Source: Erpetoichthys calabaricus (taxonomy: Eukaryota; Chordata; Cladistia; Polypteriformes; Polypteridae). Taken from it: a stretch of 64,000 bases of DNA. The DNA lies in contig NC_041402.2 of the NCBI RefSeq assembly GCF_900747795.2, forward strand, positions 195,339,489-195,403,488. The letters run 5' to 3'. Each line of letters starts with the position of its first letter. The stretch's first letter is position 1. Positions 1-43,866 of the stretch are shown here, one piece after another. A program made the translations under genes and the position numbers. A model generated the notes under the pieces. It saw only the letters and a list, made by a program, of their open reading frames with translations, had not been told where the DNA came from and did no database searches.

Positions 1-345
1 TCTCCATGCCACGCCGCAGTGATGCAGTCATTCATGCCAAAGGACCCCCGACTGAGTATTGAGTGCCTACATGGACAGGCTGTTCAGGAGGCCAACATTT
101 ACGTACTAAAAATCTTTTTTTTTTTATTTGTCTTATATAATATTCTAATTTTCTGAGATACTGAATTTTGAATTTTCATTACCTGTAGGCCATAATCAGC
201 AAAATAAAAAGAAATAAACACTTGAAACTTCTCACTCTGTGTGTGTAGTGAATCTATGGAGTAATATAGGAGGTTCACTTTTTGAACTGAATTACTGAAA
301 TAAATGAACTTTTCGCTGATATTCTAATTTATTGACAGGCTACTA
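1..345 (+). repeat. Dispersed repeat, probably the 3' end of a DNA transposon
   Basis: AT-rich sequence with the phrase attctaattttctgagat and the end tgatattctaatttattgac, which I recall as a common fish interspersed repeat. The family is not identified. Confidence 0.4.
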
Positions 346-1200
346 GAGAAGCCGGGGGTGAGGTTGGGGGGTCTCGATAATTTCACTCACCCAGAGGCCA
401 TGCCGGACCACAGGCCAGTAAGCTCACTACGCCGAAGGGCCACCCGGTTATTCAGACAAATCGGATGCCTGCACTTCCAGATGCCACCCATCAGGTCACA
501 TTCGCTAGGCTTTGCCAGTCACACTCACTGCTCTGCTTCCGTTTTTGGCACATTTTAAATTCTTCCCCACCGAGACAAATCCATCTATCTCAACTGATTG
601 ATATTCCCAGAATAAACCTGTAAACCCAACTGCTTGTTTTGCCGCTCTGTCTTGTCACCTGGGGTCACATTGAGAAGTTTTTAGCCGCCCCCGCAGCAGC
701 AGCAGCAGTCACCCCTGGCGGTGACCACAAGCGCGGGCGGCTGTGTTTACTTTGTCTTTGTGACAGACTGGCGAGTTCAGACATACAAGGACAATGGAGG
801 GGGATTTGGGACAACCTCGTCAGGCTAACCGTATGTAATAAGGGGTCCAGGAGGGAGGATTTGATAAAACAACAGCTGATGACCTGTGATGTGTCACCAC
901 GAACGACAAAAACCCAACAATCTCTGACCCACTGACAGGGCGTACAGAGCCCACCATAATGTTTGGGACCGAAACGCATGCAAAGCCCCTTTAAATGAAA
1001 GCCTGCACTGCACACTTTATTCACGATGTCTGAATTGTTTGATTTGTAATTTTAAACTGTGGGCAGAGGTGGAAATGAAGGACAGAAGTCTCTTTGTCCC
1101 ACACCTCATGGAGCGCTCCATACATCGGTGACACTAAGCCCAACTTCCTGCAGGCTGACCCCTTTAACATTAAGCCACTCCATGGCTCTCTGCCCAGGCG
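346..1200. other. PNPLA7 intron, nothing recognised
   Basis: There is no exon with family homology and no clear transposon. The next PNPLA7 exon lies left of the window. Confidence 0.5.
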
Positions 1201-1212
1201 TACCCGACTCAC

Positions 1213-33142
<31,930 letters not shown>

Positions 33143-33699
33143 CTGTGGGAGGAAGAGGAGAGGGAGAATTGTGAGACACGGACACGGGCACAACCCACAG
33201 AGAAATCTCCATTCTGCTAGTGAAATGGAGGACAGCAGGACGGCACGTACCCACCACAGGACTGGCGCTCCTTCACACGGACCCCTCTGCAGTTTCTTTG
33301 ATCGTGTAATGAAGTTGGCCCTGCTGGGCGCCTGCCAGCTGCCATAAACAAGTGTTCGACTAACCCAGTCTGTCACCTCTCCTGGCCTTCATGCTGTGAA
33401 GTCTTTCACGTCTCAGCACTGTGACACTCCATAATGCAGTGGATGTTCCTGGCCACCCTGTCACTGCTTATTGATTTGATTCAAAGTGCAAAATGTGTCA
33501 CCTAACAGAGCAGGGGGCCGTCACAAACACAGAGCTGGCGCGAGGCCATTAAGATGCCAGGCGCTCCTGTGCTCACTTGCCATCTTCTTGTCCAAGCTTT
33601 CTGTGCATCCTCATCCCTTGTCACATGCAATGCTGGCACTCGCTGTGACATCTCCTGTCCTCTCTCTGTGACACACACACACACACACACTCTGAGTTT

Positions 33700-33890
33700 C
33701 TTACTCTGCAGATTGTGTTTTTCTGTCCTCCCGGCCATCGGACTTTACTTTATTCTTTATTATTTATTGTTGCCTAACCTTATTCATTTATTTTTTTTAA
33801 TAAACGTCTCTCTCTTTGTCTTGTAAAGCACTGTGCGCTGCGCCACTTGTATGAAAATGTGCTCCAGAAACGCGTGTTGTTGTCGTCGTA
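33700..33890 (+). repeat. L2/Rex-type LINE 3' tail
   Basis: ttgtaaagcactgtgcgctg and gtatgaaaatgtgctccaga match the tail at 5060-5110. Confidence 0.6.
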
Positions 33891-33899
33891 TCTGCGCTC

Positions 33900-35140
33900 A
33901 CTTGGCGGCCGCTCCTCACCGCACTCTCACACACTCACCGGACTCCTCTTGCCCTTTCGTTTGTTTCTCTCTATCTGACGTTGACACACATGGAGCTCCT
34001 GCTCAATCCAGTCCAGGAACGAAGACCCCTTCAGCACCCCGTGGGGGGGGTCCCAGTGGGTCTGCTCACGTCAGACCTTCAACATTTTCACAGACCCCGG
34101 CCCACTCTTCAAACTTCTCTCTCCCGCACTGACGACTTTCTCCCCGTTCTCATCCACCGATTCCTCTTTCTCTTTCCTCGTCACACACAGCAAGTTCACT
34201 TTTCTCCGGGGCGGACGCTCTAACGACACTCCGACTTCTCTCACTCCTGACCCCAGCCCCTGCTATTTGTTCTCACACGTTGATTTCTCTTTCCTTCTCC
34301 TCGTACACACTGAGCACTTACTCTCTGTTTTTTCACGCCATCTTGCCTTTCTTTGGCACTGACCCTGTCCGCTTACTCCTGATTTCTCATCATCTCCCCG
34401 TTTCTGTTACGGACTCTTCATCCTCGTGTGGCTGAGTTTGTTTGTTTTATTGTGAACATTCTCAAAACTATATTTTTTTATACTGAAATTTTTCTGTTTT
34501 ATATATTGTGAATTTTGTTTAATGTGAATGTAATCATTGTATCTGTTGTATATAGTTCTTATTTGTCTGTTGTAGCAGGGGGGGCTTTAATTAATGTAAC
34601 ACCCATAGGACGCACATGTGACGTACAGCAGGCTCCTGGCAAAAGCTGGAGGACGCTTTTGCAGGTAAGGTGCTTCTCAATGCTCTCCGTCTCTTGTATA
34701 AGCTGACAAGTTTTAAATGAGTGTTTTTCTGTCTGAAACTGAGTGGAAACATCACACCACGTGGTTGTTGATGTGTTTTGAGGGTCTGTTGTCACTTTTG
34801 GTCGGCAGAAGTGGATTTTAAAAGTGTTTGGTTTAGCGGAGATCCAACCTCATTGGTATTTTGTTTGGCTTGCTACAGGAGACAGAGAGCGCCTGACGTT
34901 ACATGTGCTGACTGTGCCCTTTACTGCTTGTCTTGTAGAAAAAAGTGGATGACGCTTTTGTAGAATAAACGGCAGAATTTGGGTATTGCTGTGTCTGTCT
35001 TCTTCCAAATCACCAGCAGCCATTCTAAAGCCGCTACACTCGCACTTCTCTCACTTTTCTTTTTCTTATGCACACTGACTTTGCTTTCTCCAATAGTGAT
35101 ACACACTAATTCTGCTTCTTATATCTGCTGCTGATACCAG
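33900..35140. other. Intergenic or PNPLA7 5' region, unrecognised
   Basis: Pyrimidine-rich sequence with many ctctctt runs and no supported exon. A noncoding first PNPLA7 exon may hide here or in the CpG-rich region. Confidence 0.35.
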
Positions 35141-35149
35141 CATAGGAGA

Positions 35150-36690
35150 GACATCCCCACCCATAATTACAACAGCGCAGGTGAGCAGAGAGCTGAGGAG
35201 ACTTTGTGCCAGCAAAGCAGCAGGTCCAGATGGAGTATCTCCACGACTGCTGAAGGTCTGTTCACTGGAGTTGGGGAGTCCTCTACAGCACAACTTCAAC
35301 CTGAGCCTGGAACAGGGGAGAGTCCCGAGGCTTTGGAAAACATCTTGCATCACCCCAGTCCCAAAGGTATCACATCCTAGTGAGCTGAACGACTTCCGGC
35401 CTGTCACTCTGACGTCAACATGTGATGAAGGCCATGGAGCGGCTGCTGCTTCACCATCTAAGGCCATAGGTCCACCACGCCCTCGACCCTCTGCAGTTCG
35501 CATACCAGGAAAAGGTGGCAGCGGAGGATGCCATCATCTACATGCTACACCAATCCCTCTCCCACTTGGACAGAGGCAGTGGTGCAGTAAGAATTATGTT
35601 TCTGGACTTCTCTAGCTCCTTCAACACAATCCAACCTCTGCTCCTCAGGGACAAGCTGACAGAGATGGGAGTAGATTCATACCTGGTGACATGGATCGTG
35701 GACTATCTTACAGACAGACCTCAGTATGTGCGTCTCAGGAACTGCAGGTCCGACATTGTGGTCAGCAACACAGGAGCGCCACAGGGGACTGTACTTTCTC
35801 TGGTCCTGTTCAGCCATCGGACTTCCAATGCAACTCAGAGTCCTGCCACGCGCAAAAGTTCGCTGATGACACTGCTATCGTGGGCTGCATCAGGAATGGG
35901 CTGGAGGAGGAGTATAGGAACATCATCAAGGACTTTGTTAAATGGTGCGACTCAAACCACCTACACCTGAACACCAGCAAAACCAAAGAGTTGGTGGTGG
36001 ATTTTAGGAGGCCCAGACCTCTCATGGACCCCATGATCATCAGAGGTGACTGTGTGCAGATGGTGCAGACCTATAAATACCTGGGAGTGCAGCTGGATGA
36101 TAATTAGACTGGACTGCCAATACTGATGCTATGTGCAAGAGAGGACAGAGCCGACTATACTTCCTTAGAAGGCTGGCGTCCTTCAACATCTGCAATAAGA
36201 TGCTGCAGATGTTCTATCAGACGGTTGTGGTGAGCGCCCTCTTCTACGCAGTGGTGTGCTGGGGAGGCAGCATAAAGAAGAAGGACGCCTCACGCCTGGA
36301 CAAACTGGTGAGGAAGGCAGGCTCTATTGTGGGCACGGAGATGGACAGTTTGACATCCGTGGCAGAGCGATGGGCGCTGGGCAGACTCCTGTCAATCATG
36401 GAGAATCCACTGCATCCACTGAACAGGATCATCTCCAGACAGAGGAGCAGATTCAGCAACAGACTGCTGTCACCGTCCTGCTCCACTGACAGACTGAGGA
36501 GACCCCACACTATGAGACTCTTCAATACCACGGGGGGGGGGGGGGGGGGGGGGGTAAACATTAATATTATTTAAAGTTATTGTCTGTTATACCTGCATTG
36601 TTATCACTCTTTAATTTAATACTGTTCTTTATCAGTATGCTGGTGCTGGAGTATGGGAATTATTAATAAAGTATCTATCTATCTAATTAC
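35150..36690 (+). mobile_element. L2-type LINE, 5'-truncated, with microsatellite tail
   Basis: Encodes LCASKAAGPDGVSPRLLKV, NDFRPVTL, YLTDRPQYVRLRNCRSD, GAPQGTVLS, FADDTAIV, WCDSNHLHLNTSKTKELVVD, YKYLGVQLDDN and [20 protein letters not shown]. Frames are broken in several places. It ends attaataaagtatctatcta after a 22-base G run. There is no intact protein. Confidence 0.88.
36532..36555. repeat. Poly-G run
   Basis: More than 20 consecutive G, at a place where sister LINE copies (19005, 59100) have only a short cccgggtgggtaaac phrase. Confidence 0.95.
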
Positions 36691-37117
36691 TTTCTCAAGT
36701 GATTTCTCGGAGTCCTCAGGCACACAGACTTCCCTTTTTCTTTCAGTGTCACTCATGGTCTCCTTATCCCTGTACTCCTCCTTCTCTACTCCTGACACAC
36801 ACGGACTGCTTTCTGTTTTGCTCTCATACGTTGGCTTCTCTTTTGGCTTCCCCTGGCACTGACCCTCACTTACCTTGGACTCCTATATGCCCGTCTGCTC
36901 TTCTTTCTCCAGTCCTGACACACACCGCCTGCTCAAGTTTTGTTCTCTTACACTGGCACTGCCACTCTTCGTCTTCCTACTCCTGTTTCTCATAAACACG
37001 GACTTCCATTTCTCTGGCAGTGGCACGCAGTGGCCACTTCTTATCGAGCTGTGATTTGTGCCCCTCTCTCCTGTCACACACACTTGGCTGTCACACTCTG
37101 CCCGTTCACTGACATCC

Positions 37118-37130
37118 CCCCCCCCCCCCC
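37118..37130. repeat. Poly-C run
   Basis: About 13 consecutive C in a pyrimidine-rich stretch upstream of MRPL41. Confidence 0.9.
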
Positions 37131-37649
37131 TTATTGTCACACAGCCCGCCGACTTCTCCTTCTCTCCATGCACACGTACAGTTTGTTCGCCGTCCTCTCC
37201 CCTTGTTCACACACACCCTCTTGCTGCCCTTCCCAGTCCCTGCTAGCGATACGCCTCGGGCTGACAGGGGAGTCGGATGTTTGGCCAGTCAGGTGGCCAT
37301 CCGTGGGACTTCCGACTGGAGTCCTTGGGGAGGCCACTGGCCGGCAGGTCAGCCCGGACACGCACGCGGTCAATGCACAAGTTTCTCGGGAGCGGCTGCT
37401 GGGCACCGCACAGGCTGGAAGTCGCCGTTGGGCTGCAGTTCAGCTCACGGCCCCTTGCCCGCTTTCTCTGTCTCCCGCGCTACGCTCGTGCCTCTGGCGG
37501 CAGATGACGTCCCTTCACCCGGCGGCCCCTCGTCACTCCGCCCGTACCTGTTAATGTCGTCACGGTTGTCACTGTCGCTGTGCTTGTTGTTCTGGACCTG
37601 CTGCTCCCCGACCCCAATTCCACGCGCACGGGACCTCACTGGCGTTGGC

Positions 37650-37794
37650 GTTGCCCATTGGTCGTGGCGCTGCCTGTCACGCCTCAGCCTGATGACGTAC
37701 TTCCGCCAAGGTCACTTCCGGTCGTGTGGGCCGTGCGCCTTTACTTTTATTTCGTGACAAGGACAAGCGGTTTTCCTACCGGAGGCTCGAGCAG
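37650..37794 (+). promoter_or_regulatory. MRPL41: MRPL41 core promoter and first (noncoding) exon
   Basis: A GC-rich, TATA-less stretch. It holds an inverted CCAAT box (ATTGG, 37657-37661), a CRE-like TGACGTA (37693-37699) and an ETS/GABP-type ACTTCCGG (37714-37721), a combination typical of nuclear genes for mitochondrial proteins. Transcription probably starts near 37720-37750. The exact start is not visible. Confidence 0.6.
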
Positions 37795-37876
37795 GTAAGC
37801 GCTCTCCCTTTCGCCGGTTTACGCCAGCTGTTTATTCTTTTTACTAATCCAGCGGTTATTCTTTTTGTGTTTTTAG
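37795..37876 (+). other. MRPL41: Short intron in the MRPL41 5'UTR
   Basis: Donor GCAG|GTAAGC at 37795 and acceptor TGTTTTTAG ending at 37876 bound an 82-base intron upstream of the MRPL41 start codon. It is inferred from splice signals only. Confidence 0.7.
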
Positions 37877-37894
37877 CCTCGAGGTGCCGTAGTG

Positions 37895-38302
37895 ATGGGT
37901 TTGCTGTCGGAATTGGCGCGCGGCGTGTTCAGGGGCGCCGACCGGGTGGCAGAATTCACCACCAAGCGTGGGCATCGCACCTTCTTCAGGAACCGTGGCG
38001 CCCGGCGTACCGGAGTGCTGCTGTCAAGCGGCAAGTTCATCACCTACCGGGAAATGGTGCCCGAATTCGTGGTGCCCTCTCTGCAGGGCTTCCGACTAAA
38101 GCCTTACGTGTCTTACTGCGCGTCCAAAGGAACCGAGGCGCCCATGACGGCCAAGAGGCTCTTCGATGAAGTGGTCGCCCCGCAGATTGAGAAGGACGTC
38201 AAGGACAAAACTTTCGACCCCAACCATCTGGAGAAGTACGGCTTTGAGCCGACGCAGGACGGCAAGTTATTTCAGCTGCACCCTAAGAATTATGTGAGGT
38301 AG
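37895..38302 (+). CDS. MRPL41: Mitochondrial ribosomal protein L41
   Basis: MRPL41 is a component of the mitochondrial large ribosomal subunit (mL41). The 135-residue single-exon ORF is close in length to the human protein (137). It aligns from end to end: [14 protein letters not shown] against [28 protein letters not shown] against [21 protein letters not shown], and a nearly identical C-terminus ([17 protein letters not shown]). The arginine-rich, acid-poor first 35 residues fit a mitochondrial targeting presequence. The ATG at 37895 is chosen because it gives the family N-terminus [10 protein letters not shown] and lies 18 bases past a splice acceptor. A 5'UTR intron precedes it and an ATTAAA signal follows. 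It is divergent from PNPLA7 and convergent with DPH7. Confidence 0.97.
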   Translation: MGLLSELARGVFRGADRVAEFTTKRGHRTFFRNRGARRTGVLLSSGKFITYREMVPEFVVPSLQGFRLKPYVSYCASKGTEAPMTAKRLFDEVVAPQIEKDVKDKTFDPNHLEKYGFEPTQDGKLFQLHPKNYVR

Positions 38303-38413
38303 CGGCGGAGCGAGAAGACCCCGAGCTCTTGTGGCGCCTGCCGAGCTGCTCGCACAAACTTTGTTGTTTTTTTTTCTTTCTTCATTGAGTTGGATGTTTG
38401 GTTTTGTACAGAA

Positions 38414-38419
38414 ATTAAA
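38414..38419 (+). terminator. MRPL41: MRPL41 polyadenylation signal ATTAAA
   Basis: ATTAAA lies 112 bases past the stop codon, with a GT-rich stretch (cttgtgttg) about 25 bases further on. It is the only obvious signal close to the CDS. Confidence 0.6.
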
Positions 38420-39520
38420 AGTTTTAATTTGCAACTGCCCGCTTGTGTTGAGGTAACATTCGCCATTCTGTGCCGGTGTTAACTTTTTATGTTGCACTTC
38501 AAACAGACGATTGTAAATACTTTATAAAAAAGCGAAGAAAAAGAACAACGGCGGAGTTCAACTGAGGGGTCCGGCGCGACGTTTTTATTTTTAATACTCG
38601 TTGATGCTGTGCAGCCTCCAGGCCGGCCATCGCTTGTGGTCCTGGCTCGAGACACGCGACTGGCCCGTTAACGATGCTGGCCATGGCCGAACCCTACACA
38701 ACTTGAGCCCTCCTGGCGCCCCGACCTGTAGCTGCAGCTTTTCATCTCAACCAGTTTAGGCAGTCAGTGGGGTACCGGCGGTCTTCCCTTGTCCATTGAT
38801 TTGCTTAGCAGGTGCTTTTATTCAAAGCGACTTACAAGAAGTCAAGATAACTGAGCAAACGTCAGTTTAGGAACAACCAGGACAGGACAAGGGGGCAAAA
38901 TTCAAGGACCACACGTGAAGAACTCTCAACAAGATATAAAGTTCTAGCTATCTATGTCTGCAGTGGGAATTGTGACTCTTTAAATAAATGTGTGTGTGTG
39001 TAGTCTGAACACACACCACAATGACTAAAAAGAAAACAGACCCCTGACGGGTGGTCCGAGTGACAGCGAGGTGTTCTGCCGTTTATTAATGGAGCCCCGC
39101 TACAGTTTAGTGACACACTTGTGCTGAATAAAAAATCCAAGAGTTAAACTCCCCAACGGCTAAAATGAGTGGGCCAGAAAATAACAAACTAGTGGGGTCT
39201 TCATAAACACACTGGGGGAGCCTGCAGCTCATTCCGCCAGCTGGCCAGTAAGGACAGGGGACAATTAGGTGGGCAGATTGACCTGGCTGTGTGTGTGTGT
39301 GTTTGGGTAATTTAGGGCACCCTATTTTTGTTTCAAAAGCTGTGCAAGGGGCTCAATTTTTTTTTTTTTTTTTACAGCCCACTGTCACTGCAACGGGGCA
39401 TTAGGACAAATACATGGATGGGTAGCCTAACCTTACTGTGGGCACTTGTGTGATTTTGGACCACCACAGGATAAGCGCCCCTCTACTGGCATCACCAACA
39501 CCTCAATCCAAGCTTCTCCT
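38420..39520. other. Intergenic, mostly unrecognised
   Basis: A repeat-like phrase at 38811-38842 (gcaggtgcttttattcaaag, cgacttacaag) is one I recall from dispersed fish repeats. A (TG)n run at 39288 and a poly-T at 39356. No exon. Confidence 0.4.
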
Positions 39521-39524
39521 AGGT

Positions 39525-39972
39525 CAGGGGTGGGCAAAGTTGGTCCTGGGGGGGCGCAGCGGCTACAGGTTTTTGTTCCAACCTGTTGCTTAATTAGAAA
39601 ACAAAGCCTGTGAATAATTGGATTTCATGGCATGTTGGTGTTTTAACTCTGCGATGTCCGCTCATTCTCAGATCTGAGGAGATCGTCCAATACAGACGAG
39701 TGATTCTCAGCCCTTCACTTTCCTTCCAAGTATTTAATTCAACTAACTAGTGCATGAGAAGTAAATGGAGAAGGCTGGGTTCTTGTGTCACGTCCATCTT
39801 ATTGGTAATAAGGAGCCATTAAAAACTGATAATACGGCTGTTTAAGACTAAGAAAAAGTAACAAGGGTTCAAAAACTCAACGAGCGAGATAACCAAAATG
39901 AAGCAGAGTGCCACTTGAGCAATAAGTGGAACAGAAAACTGTGGCCCTCCAGGAACAACTCTGCCCACCCCG
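39525..39972. mobile_element. hAT-like MITE
   Basis: Left end caggggtgggcaaagttggt and right end ggaacaactctgcccacccc form imperfect inverted repeats about 450 bases apart, with no coding sequence. Candidate 8-base duplications (tcctaggt/acgtagga) match only in part. Confidence 0.65.
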
Positions 39973-40014
39973 TGACGTAGGAATATTTTGTATACATTAT
40001 GTCCGCTCAGAGCT

Positions 40015-40285
40015 GGAGAGTTAAAGATGTGGGACGAGGATTAGAAACTGAGGACATTAGGGGGTCGGGACGGGTGGGAGACAGTCAGGGAGGCGAGATG
40101 GCATTGGTTTGGAGAGATGCCAGGTATACTGAGAGAAGGGATGGCACTGCCAGGTAAGAGGAGAAGAGGAAGGCCTAAGAGATGGTTTATGGATGTGGTG
40201 GAGGTGACAGAGAAGATGACGAGGACAGGAAAAGATGATCTGCTGTAGTGACCCCTAACAGGAGCAGCTGAAAGAGGAAGAGGAC
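40015..40285 (+). mobile_element. RTE-like LINE 3' scrap
   Basis: gatggcattggtttggagag, agaggaaggcctaagagatg and aggagcagctgaaagaggaa match the 3' end of the copy at 20110-20940. Confidence 0.7.
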
Positions 40286-40574
40286 GCACACTTGTGTATA
40301 TTGCTATTATAGATGGTGGACTGTGGGCCAAGTCACACACATCAAGTTTCTGTCTCTTTTCCCAGTCTGATTGTGTTTTTCCGCGGTTGTCTCTTATGTA
40401 CGTCTGTGTAAGCCTGGCACTGTCTTTGTGTAGTCCGTGAGTTTGACTGCTGCTCTCCAATAGTCCACTGAATTAAATAGATAAATATACCGTATCTACA
40501 CCAACACCGCTGCACAGCCATTTCAAAACATTCGTTTAAAAGTCGTGTTACTTTATAACCTACTGAATCAGGAC

Positions 40575-40800
40575 CAGGGTCATACAGTGGTGGCTGGAGA
40601 CAATCCCAGCTGGCATAGGGCGCAAGGCCCATCAGAGGGCACACACACTTGGGCCCATTAAGTGTTGCCAATTCACTTAACCTGCATGTCTTTGGACAAT
40701 GGGTGGAAACCCCCCGGACACAGGAAGAACATGCAAACAGGACCTTGGACATAAACTGTGGTCTCCTTAATGCCAGGAAGCACTGGTGCCACCCATATTT
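40575..40800 (-). mobile_element. SINE, minus orientation
   Basis: acacaggaagaacatgcaaa, cttaacctgcatgtctttgg and ggcgcaaggcccatcagagg match the other tRNA-SINE copies in reverse. Confidence 0.65.
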
Positions 40801-40809
40801 AAAATTAAC

Positions 40810-42580
40810 CCCCAGGATTTGTGGTGGGATTTCAAATGTGACTCGTGCCAGGGGCTGGAAGAGACCCCAAGGTTTACTTCGCTGCAGGACCACTGAGGTC
40901 ACATGTGATGCCACAGCTACGGTTTAGGGTTAACGGGCCTGTAATTATTAGAATAGGAGAAATGAGATCTAAAGTCTGTGGTGGTCCCTGGTCAGCTGGT
41001 GCCTGTCCCCATGTGGCACTGTAATTTTGTCTGCATGGCAGTGGGCATTTCCTTCTGTCCTGGCACAATGTGACGTAATGCGCTTCCTAGGTGGTGCTTT
41101 TGTTATTGATTTCTATTTTTAATGCAGTGTGGTGGGTGATGCCCGCCTCCTTCTGGTTATTTAGGGGATCTGAAGAAGACCAGAATAGCTCAGGTGCTCC
41201 TTTTCTTCTTCTCGCCTGCGCCCAGCAATTTTTCCATTGACTTGATGGCCCCTCCAACGGCAAAGGGCCGAGTCCGCCACTCCAAGACAGGGAGTCGAGT
41301 TTCACGTCCGCGGGTGCGTCGCCACAGTCAGATATTTGACGTCCGATGAGGGGATGTCCAATGATTGTCTTCACTCTTGTGCTCATTTAGTTTGGGTGGG
41401 CTGTACGGCTTTCCCGGTGGTCGAGTTTCAGCCTTCATCACTCGGCTTCTCTTGTTTTCTAGGAGTAAACACGGCTGCTGTCGTCTCGTTTTACACCAAC
41501 GAAGAGCAGCAGGGCAGGGTGGGCTTCAAACACATTACGGGGACTGAAGTGTGTTTAAGTTCTAAAATTGACAGCCACGTGTTAAGAAGGAGCAGGATTC
41601 TAAATTGTCATTGACATTTAGTGAGCATTTTAAGGTGTGTGACGCTGTATCATCATCATCATCGGCAGGTGCTCTACGCTGTTATTTACTAATTTTAGTA
41701 AATAAAATAATAAATTAGTGCAATAACTAACGGCTGCACTCGAGACCCCAACACTGCAGCCTTTCAGCCCTGTTTGTCCCCCCACTCCCTGCTAATTCTC
41801 ATATTAGGATAAAATTAACAAAGAAATGGAAACCACAAAGACAAAGAGAGTTAAGCACTTAGAGTGGTGGCATGAGTACAGTTCTGCCACCACTGCAATG
41901 ACAATGACAAACGAGCAGCTAATTCAAAAGTGACATTGGCTGATAGGGAAAACGAGTCACTGGCTTGAGAAACTGGGGGCCACAGGGGGTGCCAGACAGA
42001 CCTGAACTTGAGAGGACCCTTCATTACGACACACCAGTGCCGGTGGTCCGGACCCCTGTGCTGCCACAGATTTGTCCCCCCTGTATTTTGATTTTGCTAT
42101 TTAATGAGTTGGCCTTTTAGTTTTCTTTTTATTTTGCATTTAAAAAAGGAGCAGAAGTGGGAGATTTACAGTCATAGGAAAGAAAAGTTCTAAGCTCCCA
42201 ATTGTCTTCATTTCCTGTTAATTCACCATTATAAAACACCAAGTAGAGGAGACGCGCGTGCCCACAACGGGATGCGTGTACCCCCAGGTGTTCTTTTTCT
42301 GCTGCCCCTCTTCCTTTTTCTACAGTTTAGAGGTGCAGCTTGTTCTCCTAAAGAAGAGTTTGGATACACAGCAGGAGCCAAGAGTGGGGAGGCACACCTT
42401 AGCAACCCCTCATACACCTGCAGTGACCCCCAAAGTGCTGGGGGGGGGGGGGCGCACTAAATCATTAAACAGAGAATGAAAAAATGAAAATCTCTCTCAG
42501 GGTTGGAACTAAAATTAAAACACGCAAGTGATGATTCAGCTTTGAAAATATGAAATCCTCACAAACTAAAGAAATGTCAC
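40810..42580. other. Intergenic, unrecognised
   Basis: Short open frames on both strands lack homology. A (CAT)n run lies near 41651-41663 and a G run near 42438-42451. Confidence 0.35.
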
Positions 42581-42589
42581 CTAAAGTTA

Positions 42590-43440
42590 AAGAATGTCAC
42601 ACCTGTCACCTGCATGTCCTCTCTCAGCCCATCCATAAACCTCCTCTTAGGCCTTCCTCTTCTCCATCAGCTCCATCCTTTGCACCCTTCTCTCTCTTCT
42701 GCACATGTCCAAACCAGCGCCATCTCACCTCTCTGACTTTGTTGCCCACCTGAGCGGACCCTCTAATGTCCTCATTTCTAATCCTGTCCATCCTCACCAC
42801 ACCCAATGCCAATCTTAGCATCTTTAACTCTGCCACCTCCAGCTCTGTGCCACCATCTCCAGCCCATATAACATAGCTGGTCTCACTACCATCATGTAGA
42901 CCTTCCCTGTCACTCTTGCTGATACCCGTCTGTCACCAATCACTCCCGACACTCTTCTCCACCCTGCCTGCACTCTCTTCTTCACCTCTCTTCCACACTC
43001 GGTTACTCTGAACTGTAAGCTCCTTCACCTTTGCCAACTCCACTCCCTCATCCTCACCATTCCACTGACCTCCCTCTCATTCACACACATGTATTCTGTC
43101 CTGGTGGTCCTACTGACCTTCATTCTTCTCCTTTCATATCTCGACCTCTGCAGGGTCTCCTCGATCTGCAGGTCACAATGTCATCAGCAAACATCACAGT
43201 CCACGGGGACTCCTGTCTAATCTCGTCTGTCAGCCTGTCCATCACCATTGCTAATAAGAAGGGGCTCAGAGCCTACCTGATGTAATCCCACCTCCGTCAC
43301 TCCCACCACAGACCTCACCACAGTCACACTTCCCTCGTTCATATCCTGTGCCACTCTCACATACTCCTCTGCCACTCCTGACTTCCTCATATGATCCCAC
43401 AGCTCCTCTCAGTCACCCTGTCATTTGCTTTCAGGTCCAC
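42590..43440 (-). mobile_element. RTE-like LINE fragment
   Basis: The minus strand encodes ELKMLRLALGVVRMDRIRNE, DIRGSAQVGNKVREVRWRWF and GHVQKREKGAKDGAD, the same region as the copy at 20110, in opposite orientation. Confidence 0.75.
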
Positions 43441-43542
43441 AAAGACACAATGCGACTCCTTCTGGCCCCGAGTGACCCAAAGGTAATAAACAACCAAATC
43501 AATAAAAGCAGCAAATCGTTTCACTTACAGAACTGAGCTTAC

Positions 43543-43648
43543 CTGTTGGCCGGTCTGATGAGGGCCTCGCTGGTGACGAGTCTCGAGGATTTGAGGTCAA
43601 GGCAGCTTTGAGTTCATCGCCTACCACCGGAGTGACGCCATCACTTTG
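43543..43648 (-). other. Orphan exon-like sequence
   Basis: A run ending TTGGGGTGCAG precedes, and CAACAG|GTAAGC follows, a 106-base stretch open in a single frame (SDGVTPVVGDELKAALTSNP...). It lies past the DPH7 stop, on the same strand. It could be an alternative DPH7 3' exon or an upstream exon of PNPLA7. I do not recognise the peptide. Confidence 0.35.
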
Positions 43649-43701
43649 CTGCACCCCAATGGCAACAAAATAAAAAGACTAAACACTGAAGTTGTGACTC
43701 A

Positions 43702-43707
43702 TTTATG
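43702..43707 (-). terminator. DPH7: Possible DPH7 polyadenylation signal CATAAA
   Basis: On the minus strand CATAAA, a known variant signal, lies 160 bases past the DPH7 stop. No AATAAA or ATTAAA is seen closer. Confidence 0.3.
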
Positions 43708-43866
43708 TAAAAGTTGCACAAGGAGGCTGGAAGCTGGCAGACCCCTTAAGGCGTTACCCCCATGTGCTCCGTATTGCCATTCAATGCCTACGCCCCCACT
43801 ATCTAAAAACTGCTCAGATTCCTTACAAGGGTGACCCCCCCACACTCCCCACCCTGTCACAGCCCC

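Larger units (their letters stand above)
37240..38330. promoter_or_regulatory. CpG-rich island over the MRPL41 promoter and gene
   Basis: CpG dinucleotides are visibly dense here compared with flanking DNA, across the promoter, the intron and the CDS. It may also serve as the divergent promoter of PNPLA7, whose first exon I did not find. A second CRE half-site (TGACGTC) lies at 37505-37511. Confidence 0.6.

Noticed and set aside
37134-37757. 200-codon plus-strand open frames upstream of MRPL41
   Set aside because: GC-rich, stop-poor promoter DNA. The peptide is low complexity and has no homology I recognise.
38267-38684. Minus-strand genes overlapping the MRPL41 end
   Set aside because: Short frames antisense to the CDS and 3'UTR, without homology.
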